A stretch of 64,000 nt of DNA from an uncultured Veillonellaceae bacterium (GCA_902801565.1 CADCIX010000010.1:1-64000); one strand, 5' to 3'. Counted from the first letter of the stretch, positions 25,044 to 34,324 are shown. Made by a program: numbers and translations. The notes: generated by a model from the letters alone, not told the origin.

Positions 25044-25072
25044 TTGAAACTGGTATGAAAGCATGATATACT
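25044..25072 (+). promoter_or_regulatory. Promoter and leader of rplS
   Basis: TTGAAA at 25044-25049 and TATACT at 25067-25072 with a 17-bp spacer. The roughly 70-base leader that follows may hold an L19-type autoregulatory structure, but I see only a weak hairpin (AAGC/GCTT near 25104-25117). Confidence 0.65.
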
Positions 25073-25148
25073 AGGTAGGCATGTGGGCGGTCCTCTGAGC
25101 CAAGCCATGATGCTTGCCATGAACGTCTGAAGAAGGAGGATATACAAA

Positions 25149-25490
25149 ATGAACATTATTGAGGCATTGGAGAAGGAACAGCTTCGTTCTGACATCCCGG
25201 TCTTTGCACCTGGTGACACGGTGCGTGTCCATGCGAAGATCGTCGAGGGTACCCGTGAGCGTATCCAGGTTTTTGAGGGCGTTGTCATTGGGCGTCAGGG
25301 CACGGGCGTTCGGGAGACCTTCACGGTTCGCCGTATTTCCTATGGAATCGGTGTGGAGAGGACGTTCCCGGTACATTCCCCCCGGATCGAAAAGATCGAG
25401 GTTGTACGCCGCGGTATTGTCCGTCGTGCAAAGCTTTATTACCTGCGCAAACTTACAGGAAAGGCTGCCCGTATCCGGGAGAAACGCTGA
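25149..25490 (+). CDS. rplS: 50S ribosomal protein L19
   Basis: 113 residues, full length. [34 protein letters not shown] and [20 protein letters not shown] are diagnostic of L19, which lies at the subunit interface. AAGGAGG precedes the ATG. Its own promoter and terminator make it monocistronic here, without the usual trmD/rimM neighbours. Confidence 0.97.
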   Translation: MNIIEALEKEQLRSDIPVFAPGDTVRVHAKIVEGTRERIQVFEGVVIGRQGTGVRETFTVRRISYGIGVERTFPVHSPRIEKIEVVRRGIVRRAKLYYLRKLTGKAARIREKR

Positions 25491-25502
25491 TTCAGCGCAC
25501 AG

Positions 25503-25530
25503 TAGGGACTGCGTCCGCAGTCCCTATTTT
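25503..25530 (+). terminator. Rho-independent terminator of rplS
   Basis: TAGGGACTGC and GCAGTCCCTA form a perfect 10-bp stem with a 4-base loop, followed by TTTT. Confidence 0.85.
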
Positions 25531-25540
25531 ACTATGAAAA

Positions 25541-25565
25541 GAAACATCGTTTCGCACGGAGTTTG
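25541..25565 (+). repeat. Intergenic repeat, copy 2 (partial palindrome)
   Basis: GAAACATC-GTTTCGCACGGAGTTTG shares its last 18 bases with the repeat ahead of aroF (22433-22461) but lacks part of the left arm. It sits between the rplS terminator and lepB. Confidence 0.6.
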
Positions 25566-25585
25566 GTGCATCTGGGAGGTAGGAA

Positions 25586-26107
25586 ATGAGTTCGTTAGGC
25601 GAGGAAGCCAAGGACTGGATTGTATCTATTCTTGTGGCTGTTGTGCTGGCATTTTTTATCCGCCAGTTCATTGTGGAGCTGTATATTGTCGATGGTCCTT
25701 CCATGCGTCCGACACTGCAGTCGGGGGAAAGGCTGGTTGTCAATAAGTTTATCTATCGATTCCGTCCCCCCGAAAAAGGTGAGGTGCTCGTGTTCCGCTA
25801 TCCGCGGGATCCCAGCCGGGATTTCATCAAGCGGGTCATAGCAGTGCCCGGGGACTCCATCGAGATCAAGGAAGGGCGGGTCTATGTCAATGACCAGCTT
25901 TTGAATGAGCCCTATATCCTTGAGAAAACGCGTAGCGAATATCCAAGGGCCACGGTACCTCCGGGGACGATTTTCGTCATGGGGGACAACCGCAACAATT
26001 CCGAGGACAGTCGCTTTGTCGATGTAGGCTTTGTGCCCTATGATCTCATCAAGGGCAAGGCAGTGCTTGTGTTCTGGCCGGTGAGCCAGTTCAAGACATT
26101 GGAATAG
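25586..26107 (+). CDS. lepB: Signal peptidase I
   Basis: 173 residues with one N-terminal membrane helix (WIVSILVAVVLAFFIRQFIV). The catalytic Ser is in DGPSMRPTL, the general-base Lys in DFIKRVIAVPGDSIEI, and box E GDNRNNSEDSRFVDVGFV is complete. It removes signal peptides from exported proteins. GGGAGG lies ahead of the ATG. A 64-residue ORF follows after 10 bp. Confidence 0.95.
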   Translation: MSSLGEEAKDWIVSILVAVVLAFFIRQFIVELYIVDGPSMRPTLQSGERLVVNKFIYRFRPPEKGEVLVFRYPRDPSRDFIKRVIAVPGDSIEIKEGRVYVNDQLLNEPYILEKTRSEYPRATVPPGTIFVMGDNRNNSEDSRFVDVGFVPYDLIKGKAVLVFWPVSQFKTLE

Positions 26108-26117
26108 GAGTGATTTC

Positions 26118-26312
26118 ATGACGGTAGAACAGTTCAAACAGGAAGCCCGGCAGAAAGGCTTGTCGGAGCATGCAATCGAATGCCAGGTGAAGCTGCAGGA
26201 GAAGCTGAGGGCGGAAGGCCTGCCGCCCATTTCCTATGAGGATATACTGGCAGCCCAGGGGCTGCATTCCTGCATCAGTGTCTTCGAGCAGCATCAGCCG
26301 ATGCAGGCATAA
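26118..26312 (+). CDS. Small hypothetical protein downstream of lepB
   Basis: 64 residues, soluble and largely helical (TVEQFKQEARQKGLSEHAIE; VKLQEKLRAEGLPPISYEDI). It has a good AGGAG binding site ten bases before the ATG and sits 10 bp after lepB, so it is likely co-transcribed. I recognise no family. Confidence 0.6.
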   Translation: MTVEQFKQEARQKGLSEHAIECQVKLQEKLRAEGLPPISYEDILAAQGLHSCISVFEQHQPMQA

Positions 26313-26323
26313 ATCAAGAGTCC

Positions 26324-26352
26324 TTGACTGTTGGGCATTAAGATGATATAAT
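26324..26352 (+). promoter_or_regulatory. Promoter of the riboflavin operon
   Basis: TTGACT at 26324-26329 and TATAAT at 26347-26352 with a 17-bp spacer, immediately ahead of the FMN riboswitch. Confidence 0.8.
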
Positions 26353-26368
26353 TTTATTGCAAATGAGA

Positions 26369-26488
26369 AAGCTCTTTGAGGCAGGGTGAAATTCCCTACC
26401 GGCGGTACAGCCCGCAAGCCTTTACATTTAGGCATGACCCGGTGTGATTCCGGGGCCGACAGTATAGTCTGGATGAGAAAAGAGTGCT
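26369..26488 (+). ncRNA. FMN riboswitch (RFN element)
   Basis: The conserved RFN segments appear in order: CTTTGAGGCAGGGTGAAAT, CCCTACCGGCGGTACAGCCC, GCAAGCC, GACCCGGTGTGATTCCGGGG, CCGACAGTATAGTCTGGATG and a closing GAGAAAAGAG. FMN binding should favour the terminator at 26517-26545 and switch off the rib genes. Confidence 0.95.
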
Positions 26489-26516
26489 TTGCATGTTTTT
26501 TTGCGTGCATTCACAG

Positions 26517-26545
26517 CCGATTGAGCATTGCTCAATCGGTTTTTC
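26517..26545 (+). terminator. Riboswitch-controlled terminator ahead of ribD
   Basis: CCGATTGAGC-ATT-GCTCAATCGG followed by TTTTT, a perfect 10-bp stem. It lies between the FMN aptamer and ribD, as expected for an attenuation platform. Confidence 0.9.
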
Positions 26546-26574
26546 TGTTTGCCTTGTGGCTGGAGGTGAGATTT

Positions 26575-27678
26575 ATGCAGGATGCTGATTTCATGGGAAA
26601 AGCCCTGGAATTGGCAAAAAATGCCTTGGGACGCACTTCCCCGAATCCATTGGTGGGAGCAGTCATCGTGAAGGATGGGCGCATTGTGGCTTCCGGGTGG
26701 CACAGGAAGGCAGGAACACCCCATGCGGAAATCCACGCCCTCAACATGGCGGGGGAACTGGCAAAGGGGGCAACGCTCTATGTGACCTTGGAGCCCTGCG
26801 CACATTATGGGCGTACCGGGCCTTGCGCGAAGGCAGTGATCGAGGCGGGAATCCGGCGAGTAGTGATTGCCATGAGGGATCCCAATCCGTTGGTGGCTGG
26901 CAAGGGTATCGCGATGCTGGAAGAGGCTGGTATGGAAGTTGTCTGCGGCATCATGGAGGCCGAGGCGCGGAAATTGAACGAGGTGTTCCTGAAGTGGATT
27001 TCCACGAAAAAGCCCTTTGTTGCCTTGAAGACAGCAATGACACTGGATGGCAAGATTGCGACGGTGGCAGGGAAGTCCCAATGGATCACGAATGAGGCAT
27101 CCCGTCATCTGGTCCACGAATGGCGGGACATCTATGACGGCATTCTCGTGGGCATCAATACTGTGCTCAAGGATGATCCGAGCCTTACGACGCGGTTGCC
27201 GGACCGCAAGGGAAGGAATCCTGTCCGCATCATTGTTGACAGCAGGGGGAGGACACCGTTGGATTCCCGTGTGGTGCGGGATGGACAGGCTAAAACCCTC
27301 ATTGCTGTGACTTCCGGCGCACCCAGGGAGAACCTGGAGGCATTACGGGCGGCAGGGGTTGAGATCCTGGTGGCAGGAGACGGCCCCCAGGTGGATCTGC
27401 AGGAACTCATGGGGCAGCTTGGGGAAAGAGACATCTGTTCCCTGTTCGTCGAGGGGGGCGCAGCGGTCAATTTCTCCTTTTTGCGGGAAGGGCTTGTGGA
27501 CAAGGTATATGCTTTTGTTGCCCCGAAAATCGTCGGGGGCCGGGAGGCACTTACCCCTGTGGGCGGCGAAGGCTTTGCGGAACTCTCCGAGGCCGTTGAG
27601 CTTGAAGGTCTTTCGGTTGAGTCCCTGGAAGGTGATGTGCTCATCAGCGGATATGTGAAGGGACAGACTGTGAGGTGA
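26575..27678 (+). CDS. ribD: Riboflavin biosynthesis deaminase/reductase
   Basis: 367 residues with two domains. Residues 1-145 are the deaminase with zinc motif TPHAEIHAL and PCAHYGRTGPC. Residues 148-367 are the reductase (FVALKTAMTLDGKIATVAGK; DGILVGINTVLKDDPSLTTR; FVEGGAAVNFSFL). They convert the pyrimidine intermediate in steps 2 and 3 of riboflavin synthesis. TGGAGGTGA lies just ahead of the ATG at 26575. First gene of ribD-ribE-ribBA-ribH. Confidence 0.96.
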   Translation: MQDADFMGKALELAKNALGRTSPNPLVGAVIVKDGRIVASGWHRKAGTPHAEIHALNMAGELAKGATLYVTLEPCAHYGRTGPCAKAVIEAGIRRVVIAMRDPNPLVAGKGIAMLEEAGMEVVCGIMEAEARKLNEVFLKWISTKKPFVALKTAMTLDGKIATVAGKSQWITNEASRHLVHEWRDIYDGILVGINTVLKDDPSLTTRLPDRKGRNPVRIIVDSRGRTPLDSRVVRDGQAKTLIAVTSGAPRENLEALRAAGVEILVAGDGPQVDLQELMGQLGERDICSLFVEGGAAVNFSFLREGLVDKVYAFVAPKIVGGREALTPVGGEGFAELSEAVELEGLSVESLEGDVLISGYVKGQTVR

Positions 27679-27682
27679 TCGG

Positions 27683-28318
27683 TTGTTTACCGGAATCGTA
27701 GAAGAAGTCGGCAAGGTGCTTCAGGCCGGAAATGGGAAGATTGCGGTGGAGGCATCAAGGGTCCTGGAGGATGTGCAGATGGGGGACAGCATCGCGGTCA
27801 ACGGGATCTGCCTGACCGTCACGGGATTTGACAGCAGGCATTTCACGGCGGATGTCATGCCGGAGACCCTGCGGCGGACCTCCCTGCAGGAAGCGCGGCC
27901 CGGAAGCCCGGTGAATCTCGAACGGGCACTTTCTCTTTCAAGACGGCTCGGCGGCCATATTGTAAGCGGCCATATCGATGGCGTTGGGAAAATCCTTTCC
28001 TTTCAGGAGGAAAAGAATGCGGTTCTCATGCGGATTGCAGCAGAAGACAGGCTTTTGCGCTACATTGTGGAGAAGGGCTCCGTCGCCCTGGATGGCATCA
28101 GCCTCACCGTGGCTGCCGTGACAGAGTCAGATTTCACGGTCTCGCTGATCCCGCATACCAGGGAAGTGACGAACCTTGGAAGCAAGCGCGTGGGAAGCCC
28201 TATCAACATTGAGACGGACATCATCGGAAAATATGTGGAGAAAATGATGCGGGGCGAAAATTCCTGTTCGGAGGCAACGGGGATCACGAGGGAATTTTTG
28301 TTGTCGAATGGTTTTTGA
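27683..28318 (+). CDS. ribE: Riboflavin synthase alpha subunit
   Basis: 211 residues with the two-fold internal repeat typical of riboflavin synthase: [22 protein letters not shown] and [15 protein letters not shown] in the first lumazine-binding domain, and [13 protein letters not shown] plus [13 protein letters not shown] in the second. It dismutates two lumazine molecules to riboflavin. The start is TTG, with GAGGTGA at 27672-27678, overlapping the end of ribD. Confidence 0.95.
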   Translation: MFTGIVEEVGKVLQAGNGKIAVEASRVLEDVQMGDSIAVNGICLTVTGFDSRHFTADVMPETLRRTSLQEARPGSPVNLERALSLSRRLGGHIVSGHIDGVGKILSFQEEKNAVLMRIAAEDRLLRYIVEKGSVALDGISLTVAAVTESDFTVSLIPHTREVTNLGSKRVGSPINIETDIIGKYVEKMMRGENSCSEATGITREFLLSNGF

Positions 28319-28331
28319 AAGGAGCATGGTT

Positions 28332-29546
28332 ATGTCGGATTTTGCAACAGTGGAGCAGGCAATCGAAGATATAAAGAATGGGAAAATGGTTGTCGTTGTG
28401 GACGATGAGGACAGGGAAAACGAAGGGGATCTCATCGTGGCGGCGGAGACCGTGACGCCGGAGGATATCAATTTCATGGCGACGTATGCCAAGGGGCTGA
28501 TCTGCACGCCCATCGAGGGCAAGCGTCTCGATGAACTGGATATCCTGCCCATGGTGGCAAACAATACGGACAATCATGAAACGGCATTTACGGTTTCCAT
28601 TGATGCCTTTGACACGGAGACCGGGATATCGGCTTTTGAGCGCTGCCAGACCATCAAGAAGCTGCTGGATCCCAAGGCGAAGCCCTCCAGCTTCCGCCGC
28701 CCCGGGCATGTATTCCCTCTGCGTTCCGTGGAGGGCGGCGTGCTCCGTCGGGCCGGTCATACGGAGACGACAACGGATCTCGCACGGCTGGCGGGATTCT
28801 ATCCGGCAGGGCTCTGCTGTGAGATCATGGATGATGACGGGCATATGATGCGGACGCCGAAACTCATCGAGTTTTCCAAAAAGCATGGGCTCAACATGAT
28901 CACAGTGCAGGCGCTCATTGAGTATCGCAAGCGCACGGAGACCTTTGTGAAGCAGGTGGCGGATGTGGATTTCCCCAGCAAGTATGGGCATTTCCGCATC
29001 AAGGCCTTCGAGAGCCTTTTGGACGGAAAGTGTCATCTTGCCATCGTCAAGGGCGAGGTGAATGGGAAGCAGAATGTTCTGGTGCGCGTCCATTCCGAAT
29101 GCCTTACGGGGGATGCCCTTGGCTCCTTGCGCTGTGATTGCGGCGAACAGCTGGTAGCGGCCATGAAGAAAATCGAGGCTGCCGGGGAGGGCGTCGTGCT
29201 CTACATGCGGCAGGAAGGCCGTGGCATCGGGCTCGCCAACAAGATGAGGGCCTATGCCTTGCAGGATGACGGCAAGGACACGGTAGAGGCAAATGTGCTC
29301 CTTGGCTTTGCGCCGGATCTCCGGGATTACGGCATTGGGGCGCAGATCCTTGCAAAGCTGGGGCTCACCAGCATCCGCCTCATGACGAACAACCCTGCCA
29401 AAAGGGCAGGGCTGGAGGGCTACGGCCTCAGCATTGTGGAGCGCGTTCCCATTATCATCAAGGCGAACAAGTTTGACAAGAAATACCTGACCGTAAAGAA
29501 GACGAAGATGGGACATATCCTGGACGAGTCGGCACAGGAAGCATAA
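28332..29546 (+). CDS. ribBA: Bifunctional DHBP synthase / GTP cyclohydrolase II
   Basis: 404 residues. Residues 1-200 are 3,4-dihydroxy-2-butanone-4-phosphate synthase ([41 protein letters not shown]). Residues 205-404 are GTP cyclohydrolase II, with zinc cysteines in [15 protein letters not shown] and the catalytic region [20 protein letters not shown]. It supplies both precursors of riboflavin. The third in-frame ATG (28332) has GGAG seven bases ahead and is preferred over 28326 and 28308. Confidence 0.96.
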   Translation: MSDFATVEQAIEDIKNGKMVVVVDDEDRENEGDLIVAAETVTPEDINFMATYAKGLICTPIEGKRLDELDILPMVANNTDNHETAFTVSIDAFDTETGISAFERCQTIKKLLDPKAKPSSFRRPGHVFPLRSVEGGVLRRAGHTETTTDLARLAGFYPAGLCCEIMDDDGHMMRTPKLIEFSKKHGLNMITVQALIEYRKRTETFVKQVADVDFPSKYGHFRIKAFESLLDGKCHLAIVKGEVNGKQNVLVRVHSECLTGDALGSLRCDCGEQLVAAMKKIEAAGEGVVLYMRQEGRGIGLANKMRAYALQDDGKDTVEANVLLGFAPDLRDYGIGAQILAKLGLTSIRLMTNNPAKRAGLEGYGLSIVERVPIIIKANKFDKKYLTVKKTKMGHILDESAQEA

Positions 29547-29564
29547 GATTGGGGGAAGATATTC

Positions 29565-30029
29565 ATGGCAAATGTAATGGAAGGCTTTATCACAGGCAAG
29601 GGTCTGAAGTTCGGCATCGTGGTGTCGCGTTTCAATGAGTTCATCACGAGCAAGCTGCTGGGCGGGGCGCTGGATGCCCTTCATCGGCATGAGACACAGG
29701 ATGAGGATATCGATGTGGCATGGGTTCCCGGTGCCTTCGAGATTCCCATCACGGCAAAGAAGATGGCGGAAAGCGGCAAGTACGATGCAGTGATCTGCCT
29801 CGGTGCGGTCATCCGCGGTTCCACGAGCCATTACGATTATGTCTGCAACGAGGTCTCCAAGGGGACGGCGCAGGTCGGGATGACGACGGGCGTGCCCACG
29901 ATTTTCGGCGTGGTGACCACAGAGAACATCGAGCAGGCCATCGAGCGTGCCGGCACGAAGGCTGGCAATAAGGGCACGGACAGTGCCATGGCGGCCATGG
30001 AGATGGGAAATCTCCTGAAGAAGATCTGA
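29565..30029 (+). CDS. ribH: 6,7-dimethyl-8-ribityllumazine synthase
   Basis: 154 residues. [55 protein letters not shown] with the catalytic His, and [20 protein letters not shown] are the complete lumazine synthase set. The enzyme forms icosahedral capsids in many bacteria. Last riboflavin gene of the operon; a phosphodiesterase gene follows after 19 bp. Confidence 0.96.
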   Translation: MANVMEGFITGKGLKFGIVVSRFNEFITSKLLGGALDALHRHETQDEDIDVAWVPGAFEIPITAKKMAESGKYDAVICLGAVIRGSTSHYDYVCNEVSKGTAQVGMTTGVPTIFGVVTTENIEQAIERAGTKAGNKGTDSAMAAMEMGNLLKKI

Positions 30030-30048
30030 CAGCGGGGAGGAGAGCAGC

Positions 30049-30612
30049 GTGAAAGTAGGTATCATCAGCGATACGCATGGGCATGAGATGCGGTGGACAT
30101 TGGCCTATGAGAAGTTCTTCAAGGATGCGGATCTCATCATCCATTCGGGGGATGTGCTTTACCATGGGCCACGCAATCCCATGCTGGAGGATTACAATCC
30201 CGCAGGTCTGGCAGAGCGCATCAATACTTCGCCTGTGCCTGTCATCATCGCCAAGGGGAACTGTGATTCCGAGGTGGATGCCATGGTGCTGGAAGGTCCC
30301 GTTCAGACACCTTATGCCTACGTGATGATCGATGGATTCCGCATTGTGGCCACCCATGGGCACACGGTGGAGACCGATGCGGAGAAGGATGCCATGGCGA
30401 AGCAACTGAAGGCGGACCTCTTCATTAGTGGCCATATCCATACGAATGTGCTGGAAAAGCGTGGCAATACGATTTTCCTCAATCCCGGTTCCCCTGCCCT
30501 GTCCAAGCGGGAGGACAAGCGCTCCACGGTGGCGGTTTTGACGGATGAGAAAATCGAGATCGTGGACATTGACGATGGTGAGGTACTCATGGAACTGGAG
30601 ATCGGGAAATGA
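30049..30612 (+). CDS. YfcE/MJ0936-type metallophosphodiesterase
   Basis: 187 residues. The calcineurin-like metal ligands are in order: ISDTHGH, HSGDVLYHG, AKGNCD, THGHTVET and SGHIHTN. It most resembles E. coli YfcE, a manganese phosphodiesterase of unknown natural substrate. The start is GTG at 30049 after GGGGAGGAG. It overlaps hslO by 4 bp, so it is read with the tail of the riboflavin operon. Confidence 0.88.
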   Translation: MKVGIISDTHGHEMRWTLAYEKFFKDADLIIHSGDVLYHGPRNPMLEDYNPAGLAERINTSPVPVIIAKGNCDSEVDAMVLEGPVQTPYAYVMIDGFRIVATHGHTVETDAEKDAMAKQLKADLFISGHIHTNVLEKRGNTIFLNPGSPALSKREDKRSTVAVLTDEKIEIVDIDDGEVLMELEIGK

Positions 30613-31475
30613 GGGATCATCTGGTCAGGGCTGTGGCGGAAGGCGTTCGCGTCTATGGGGCTGTCACCACGGATCTGGTGAATGAGGGGATTTCCCGGCA
30701 TGACTGCTATCCCGTGGCAGCGGCTGCACTGGGGAGGACCATGACGGGAGCTCTCCTTCTCGCGGCGAATCTCAAGAACAGGGAAGCCATCACCGTGAAA
30801 TTCAGCGGGGATGGCCCCTTGGGAACCGTGACGGCAGATGCGACGCCGGAAGGCATTGTGCGTGGCTATGTGGGGAATCCCCATGTGGATCTTCCCCTGA
30901 ATTCCCATGGGAAGATCGATGTGGGCGGCGGCGTAGGCAGAGGCCTTGTCTCCGTGACGCGGTTTACGGGACTCAAGGAGCCGGTCACGGGAAGCTGTGA
31001 GATCACGGACGGTGAGATTGCCAACGATCTGACGAGGTACCTTTTCCTGTCGGAACAGACGCCTTCCAGTGTGGGGCTTGGTGTTCTTGTGGGCAAGGAC
31101 TTCGAGGCAGAGGCTGCCGGAGGTTTTTTCATCCAGCCCTTGCCGGATGCTACGGAGGATGTTCTCGCGCAGTTGGAGAAAAACCTTTCAGAGGTGAGAT
31201 CCGTTTCCCATATGGTGGCCGCTGGCATGGATGCGAAAGCAATCGTGTCAGAACTCCTCCGGGGATTTCCTGCCGTGGATTACCTTGCGACGACAGAGCT
31301 TTCCTTCCGCTGCCAATGCTCAAAGAAGCGGATCGGGGAAGTCCTCTTGAGTCTGGGCAGGTCAGAACTGGAATCCCTGGCAGAGGACGGGCATGCCGAG
31401 GTATGCTGTCATTTTTGCGGGGAAAGATATCAGTTCAGCGGGGAAGAATTGAAGGCATTGCTGGAAATGCGCTGA
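30609..31475 (+). CDS. hslO: Redox-regulated holdase Hsp33
   Basis: 288 residues. The N-terminal chaperone core begins RDHLVRAVAEGVRVYGAVTT. The C-terminal switch has the four zinc cysteines in CQCSKKR and CCHFCGERYQF (C-x-C and C-x2-C). Oxidation of these cysteines unfolds the linker and activates the chaperone against bleach or peroxide stress. The start overlaps the phosphodiesterase stop and a strong terminator follows. Confidence 0.95.
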   Translation: MRDHLVRAVAEGVRVYGAVTTDLVNEGISRHDCYPVAAAALGRTMTGALLLAANLKNREAITVKFSGDGPLGTVTADATPEGIVRGYVGNPHVDLPLNSHGKIDVGGGVGRGLVSVTRFTGLKEPVTGSCEITDGEIANDLTRYLFLSEQTPSSVGLGVLVGKDFEAEAAGGFFIQPLPDATEDVLAQLEKNLSEVRSVSHMVAAGMDAKAIVSELLRGFPAVDYLATTELSFRCQCSKKRIGEVLLSLGRSELESLAEDGHAEVCCHFCGERYQFSGEELKALLEMR

Positions 31476-31492
31476 ATGCAGAGGAATATGGC

Positions 31493-31538
31493 AAAAGCCG
31501 GGCATTATTGAGAGCCTCTCGATAATGCCCGGCTTTTT
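31493..31538 (+). terminator. Rho-independent terminator after hslO
   Basis: AAAAGCCGGGCATTAT pairs with ATAATGCCCGGCTTTT, with an inner GAGAG/CTCTC stem and a final T run. Confidence 0.9.
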
Positions 31539-31550
31539 GAAATTGTCAAC

Positions 31551-32924
31551 TCATGAAAAGATCCAGTGTGCAAAAGGCGCTGCGATGAGGAGGCTGATGA
31601 AGGTCCTCTCAAGGAAGAGAAGGAAGAGCTCGGGAAGGCTCACGGGAATCTTTGAGCCGAGAATGAGCCCGCCGACCTCGGAGAGGTAGATGAGCTGGGT
31701 TACGGAGATGACCGCAACAATGAAGCGTGTCATGGGACTCGTGATGGTGCTGGCGGCGAGGATGGAGGGCGTGAACATGTCCGTGAACCCTACAATCATG
31801 GTCTTTGATGCCTCGGCGGCTTCCGGCACATCCAGGAATTGGAGCAGGGGCAGGAAGGGCATCCCAAGCACCTCGAATATGGTCGTGTTGTTTGCCAGTA
31901 CGAGGGCGAGGGTGCCGATGCACATGACAACGGGGAGTACGCCGAACCACATGCCGGCTGCATTCTTGAAGCTGCTTTCAAGGAACTGTGCGGCTCCCTG
32001 ATGCTCGCCGACGCGCTGGCGCGCAAGGGCAAGCCCGTATTGGATGGAGGAAGTGTACCCTTTAGGAAGGGTTTCGCCCATGGCCTTTCCGGGAACGAGG
32101 TATTCGTCCTTTTTGAAGGAGAGGGGCGGGATACGCGGCAGGAGAAGGGCACAGGCAACGCCGATCAGGCAGATGAGGAGATAGTAGGCACCGAAGTATT
32201 CCATGAGGCCGACCTGGGCAAGAACGACGATGCTGAAGGTGATGGAGACGGCGGAAAAGGTTGTGGCGATGATGGCTGCCTCGCGCTTGGAATAGTAACC
32301 GCTCTCGTACTGGTTTGCGGTCAGCATGACCCCCAGAGTTCCATCGCCGATCCATGAGGTGATGCAGTCAACGGCGGCGCGCCCCGGAATGGTGAAGAGG
32401 GGACGCATGACCTTCGTGAGCAGTGCGCCGATGAATTCCAGAAGACCGAAGTCCAGCAGAAGGGGCAGAAGAAGACCTGCCAGGAGAAAGATGACGACGA
32501 GGATGGAGAGCAGGTCGCCCAGGACGAAGCCCCCGGCATCCCCGCAGGTAATCATGTGGAGAATCCCTTCGTTTCCGTCCTCTGCATCAATGCCAAGGTA
32601 GGTGAGCCAGATGAAGACTGCGCCGACCAGGCGGATGATTGCCCATACCGCTGTTGTTGAGAAGGTGCTGTGTATGATGGGATAGCTTGTGATGAACGTT
32701 GGAGTCCTGAGGGAAGCAAGGCCCAGGATGGCAGAAACTGTGACGATGATGACACAGAGGATCGGCAGGAAATCACCGATGCACTGGCTGATGAGGTCAG
32801 CAATGATCTTCACGACCACGGTCCAGCTTCCGTTGTACTGGATGGGAATCATGAAGAGGAAAATGCCGATGATCGAAGGAAGGAGGAATCCCGCGAGAGA
32901 TCCCTGTTTCTTTGTTTGTTCCAT
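31551..32924 (-). CDS. YjiH-family membrane protein (nucleoside recognition / GATE domain)
   Basis: 457 residues with about ten membrane helices. It belongs to the YjiH family: the block GRAAVDCITSWIGDGTLGVM and the C-terminal TMIVGFTDMFTPSILAASTI, then GGLILGSKIPVSLPELFLLF, are characteristic of Gate-domain transporters. The substrate is unknown (nucleosides, nucleobases or small organic acids have been suggested for relatives). It stands alone on the minus strand between the hslO terminator and rpmB. Confidence 0.82.
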   Translation of the reverse strand: MEQTKKQGSLAGFLLPSIIGIFLFMIPIQYNGSWTVVVKIIADLISQCIGDFLPILCVIIVTVSAILGLASLRTPTFITSYPIIHSTFSTTAVWAIIRLVGAVFIWLTYLGIDAEDGNEGILHMITCGDAGGFVLGDLLSILVVIFLLAGLLLPLLLDFGLLEFIGALLTKVMRPLFTIPGRAAVDCITSWIGDGTLGVMLTANQYESGYYSKREAAIIATTFSAVSITFSIVVLAQVGLMEYFGAYYLLICLIGVACALLLPRIPPLSFKKDEYLVPGKAMGETLPKGYTSSIQYGLALARQRVGEHQGAAQFLESSFKNAAGMWFGVLPVVMCIGTLALVLANNTTIFEVLGMPFLPLLQFLDVPEAAEASKTMIVGFTDMFTPSILAASTITSPMTRFIVAVISVTQLIYLSEVGGLILGSKIPVSLPELFLLFLERTFISLLIAAPFAHWIFS

Positions 32925-32969
32925 GCTGTGGTCTCCCTTGTGGTGTTATAGTTGGGGTGTGCTGGTAAT

Positions 32970-33006
32970 AAAACAAGCTGCTTAACTCGGTTAAGCAGCT
33001 TGTTTT
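32970..33006 (-). terminator. Terminator of rpmB
   Basis: AAAACAAGCTGCTTAAC and GTTAAGCAGCTTGTTTT form a perfect 17-bp stem with a 3-base loop, 50 bp beyond the rpmB stop on the minus strand. Confidence 0.85.
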
Positions 33007-33056
33007 ATGATATATCAGCTTCTGATATTATATGCGCAAATAACCAGAATTTGGGA

Positions 33057-33248
33057 TTAAAGAGCACGCTGAACCTTACCGGAACGCAGGCAGCGCGTGC
33101 AGACGTTTACGCGTTTCACTTCGCCGTCAACAACCGCACGTACGCGCTGAATGTTCGGCTTCCAGACGCGCTTGGTCTTCAAATGGGAGTGGCTGACGTT
33201 CATGCCAGACTGCTTCCCCTTTGCGCAGATTTCGCAAACACATGCCAT
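33057..33248 (-). CDS. rpmB: 50S ribosomal protein L28
   Basis: 63 residues. VCEICAKGKQSGMNVSHSHL and KTKRVWKPNIQRVR are the L28 signature. It is a zinc-type (C+) version with Cys pairs CEIC and CTRC. AGGAGGTG lies before the ATG. Confidence 0.97.
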   Translation of the reverse strand: MACVCEICAKGKQSGMNVSHSHLKTKRVWKPNIQRVRAVVDGEVKRVNVCTRCLRSGKVQRAL

Positions 33249-33306
33249 GTGTTACACCTCCTGTCTAGTATACGAAGGATAAAATATCCACAAACGCAAC
33301 GCATAT

Positions 33307-33335
33307 ATTTTAGCATAATGAAAGATTGTATGCAA
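33307..33335 (-). promoter_or_regulatory. Promoter of rpmB
   Basis: On the minus strand TTGCAT (33335-33330) and TAAAAT (33312-33307) are 17 bp apart, about 60 bp ahead of the start codon. Confidence 0.65.
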
Positions 33336-33423
33336 GCAAAAACCTGGATTTTGCAAAAAAAACTCTTTTTTTTGATGTTTTGGTGTATAATAGGGAGAAA
33401 GGTTTTTCTAGGAGGCTGATATT

Positions 33424-33864
33424 ATGATATTCGAGACGGATTTTGGATATGCATGTATGCACCTGTATCTGGTGCTCCATCCGAAGAAGTCGAGCGCCTA
33501 TGACCCGACGACAGAGGGATATATCTCCGATGAGGAGGAATCACGGCTGCATCATTTTGCGGAGTTCATCCGCTATCGCCAGAAATTGGAGGATTCCTGG
33601 ACGGGAATGCGCGATGGGGGAATGAGCAGGGCCGAGGTAGAGAAAGTGATTGCAGATATAGCGGAGGAAGGCTGGCAGGACTTCACGAAGCGCTTTGTTG
33701 ATAATGTGAAGGGCGAGATGCTGTTTGACGATGATGATCTCCCCAGAGTGTTCAAGGAATTCATGACAGATGTGCGTCGCATCTGCAGTCGGCCCCATAC
33801 ACAGCTGGAGCGGGAGATTGCGAAATCCATGGCGAGCCAGGTGAGGCTTCATGCCGAAAAGTAA
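33424..33864 (+). CDS. Hypothetical acidic helical protein
   Basis: 146 residues, cytoplasmic, mostly helical and acidic (SDEEESRLHHFAEFIRYRQK; EVEKVIADIAEEGWQDFTKR; MLFDDDDLPRVFKEFMTDVR). No family recognised. AGGAGG precedes the ATG and a TATAAT lies at 33386-33391. It overlaps the downstream NUDIX gene by 14 bp, so they are one transcript. Confidence 0.7.
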   Translation: MIFETDFGYACMHLYLVLHPKKSSAYDPTTEGYISDEEESRLHHFAEFIRYRQKLEDSWTGMRDGGMSRAEVEKVIADIAEEGWQDFTKRFVDNVKGEMLFDDDDLPRVFKEFMTDVRRICSRPHTQLEREIAKSMASQVRLHAEK

Positions 33865-34324
33865 CCTGACCACCCTCTGCTATGTGGAGCAGGATGGGAA
33901 ATATCTTATGATGCATCGCATAAAGAAGGAAAATGACATCAACAAGGATAAGTGGGTCGGCATCGGAGGGCACTTTGAGCCGGATGAGTCCCCGGAGGAA
34001 TGCCTCCTGCGGGAGGCAAAAGAGGAAACGGGGCTGGAACTCCTTTCCTATCAACTGCGCGGCATTGTCACGTTCTTGTCTGACGCATGGCAGACGGAGT
34101 ATATGTTCCTCTATACGGCAGACCGTTTTTCCGGTGAGCTTGGGGAATGCAGGGAAGGCGTGCTCGAGTGGGTGCGGAAGGATAAAGTCTGTGAACTGCC
34201 GATATGGGAAGGGGACAAGATATTCTTTCGCTTGCTGGCAGAGGATAGAGGCTTTTTCTCCCTGAAACTTCGCTATGTCGGGGACAGGCTTGTGGAGAAG
34301 GCTCTGGATGGAGTGGAGTTTTGA
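33851..34324 (+). CDS. NUDIX hydrolase (MutT/8-oxo-dGTPase type)
   Basis: 157 residues. The Nudix box is complete: GHFEPDESPEECLLREAKEE followed by TGLEL. The N-terminus TTLCYVEQDGKYLMMHRIKK and WVGIGG fit 8-oxo-dGTP diphosphatases. The start lies inside the upstream gene after GTGAGG. A tandem repeat array begins at the base after its stop codon. Confidence 0.87.
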   Translation: MPKSNLTTLCYVEQDGKYLMMHRIKKENDINKDKWVGIGGHFEPDESPEECLLREAKEETGLELLSYQLRGIVTFLSDAWQTEYMFLYTADRFSGELGECREGVLEWVRKDKVCELPIWEGDKIFFRLLAEDRGFFSLKLRYVGDRLVEKALDGVEF

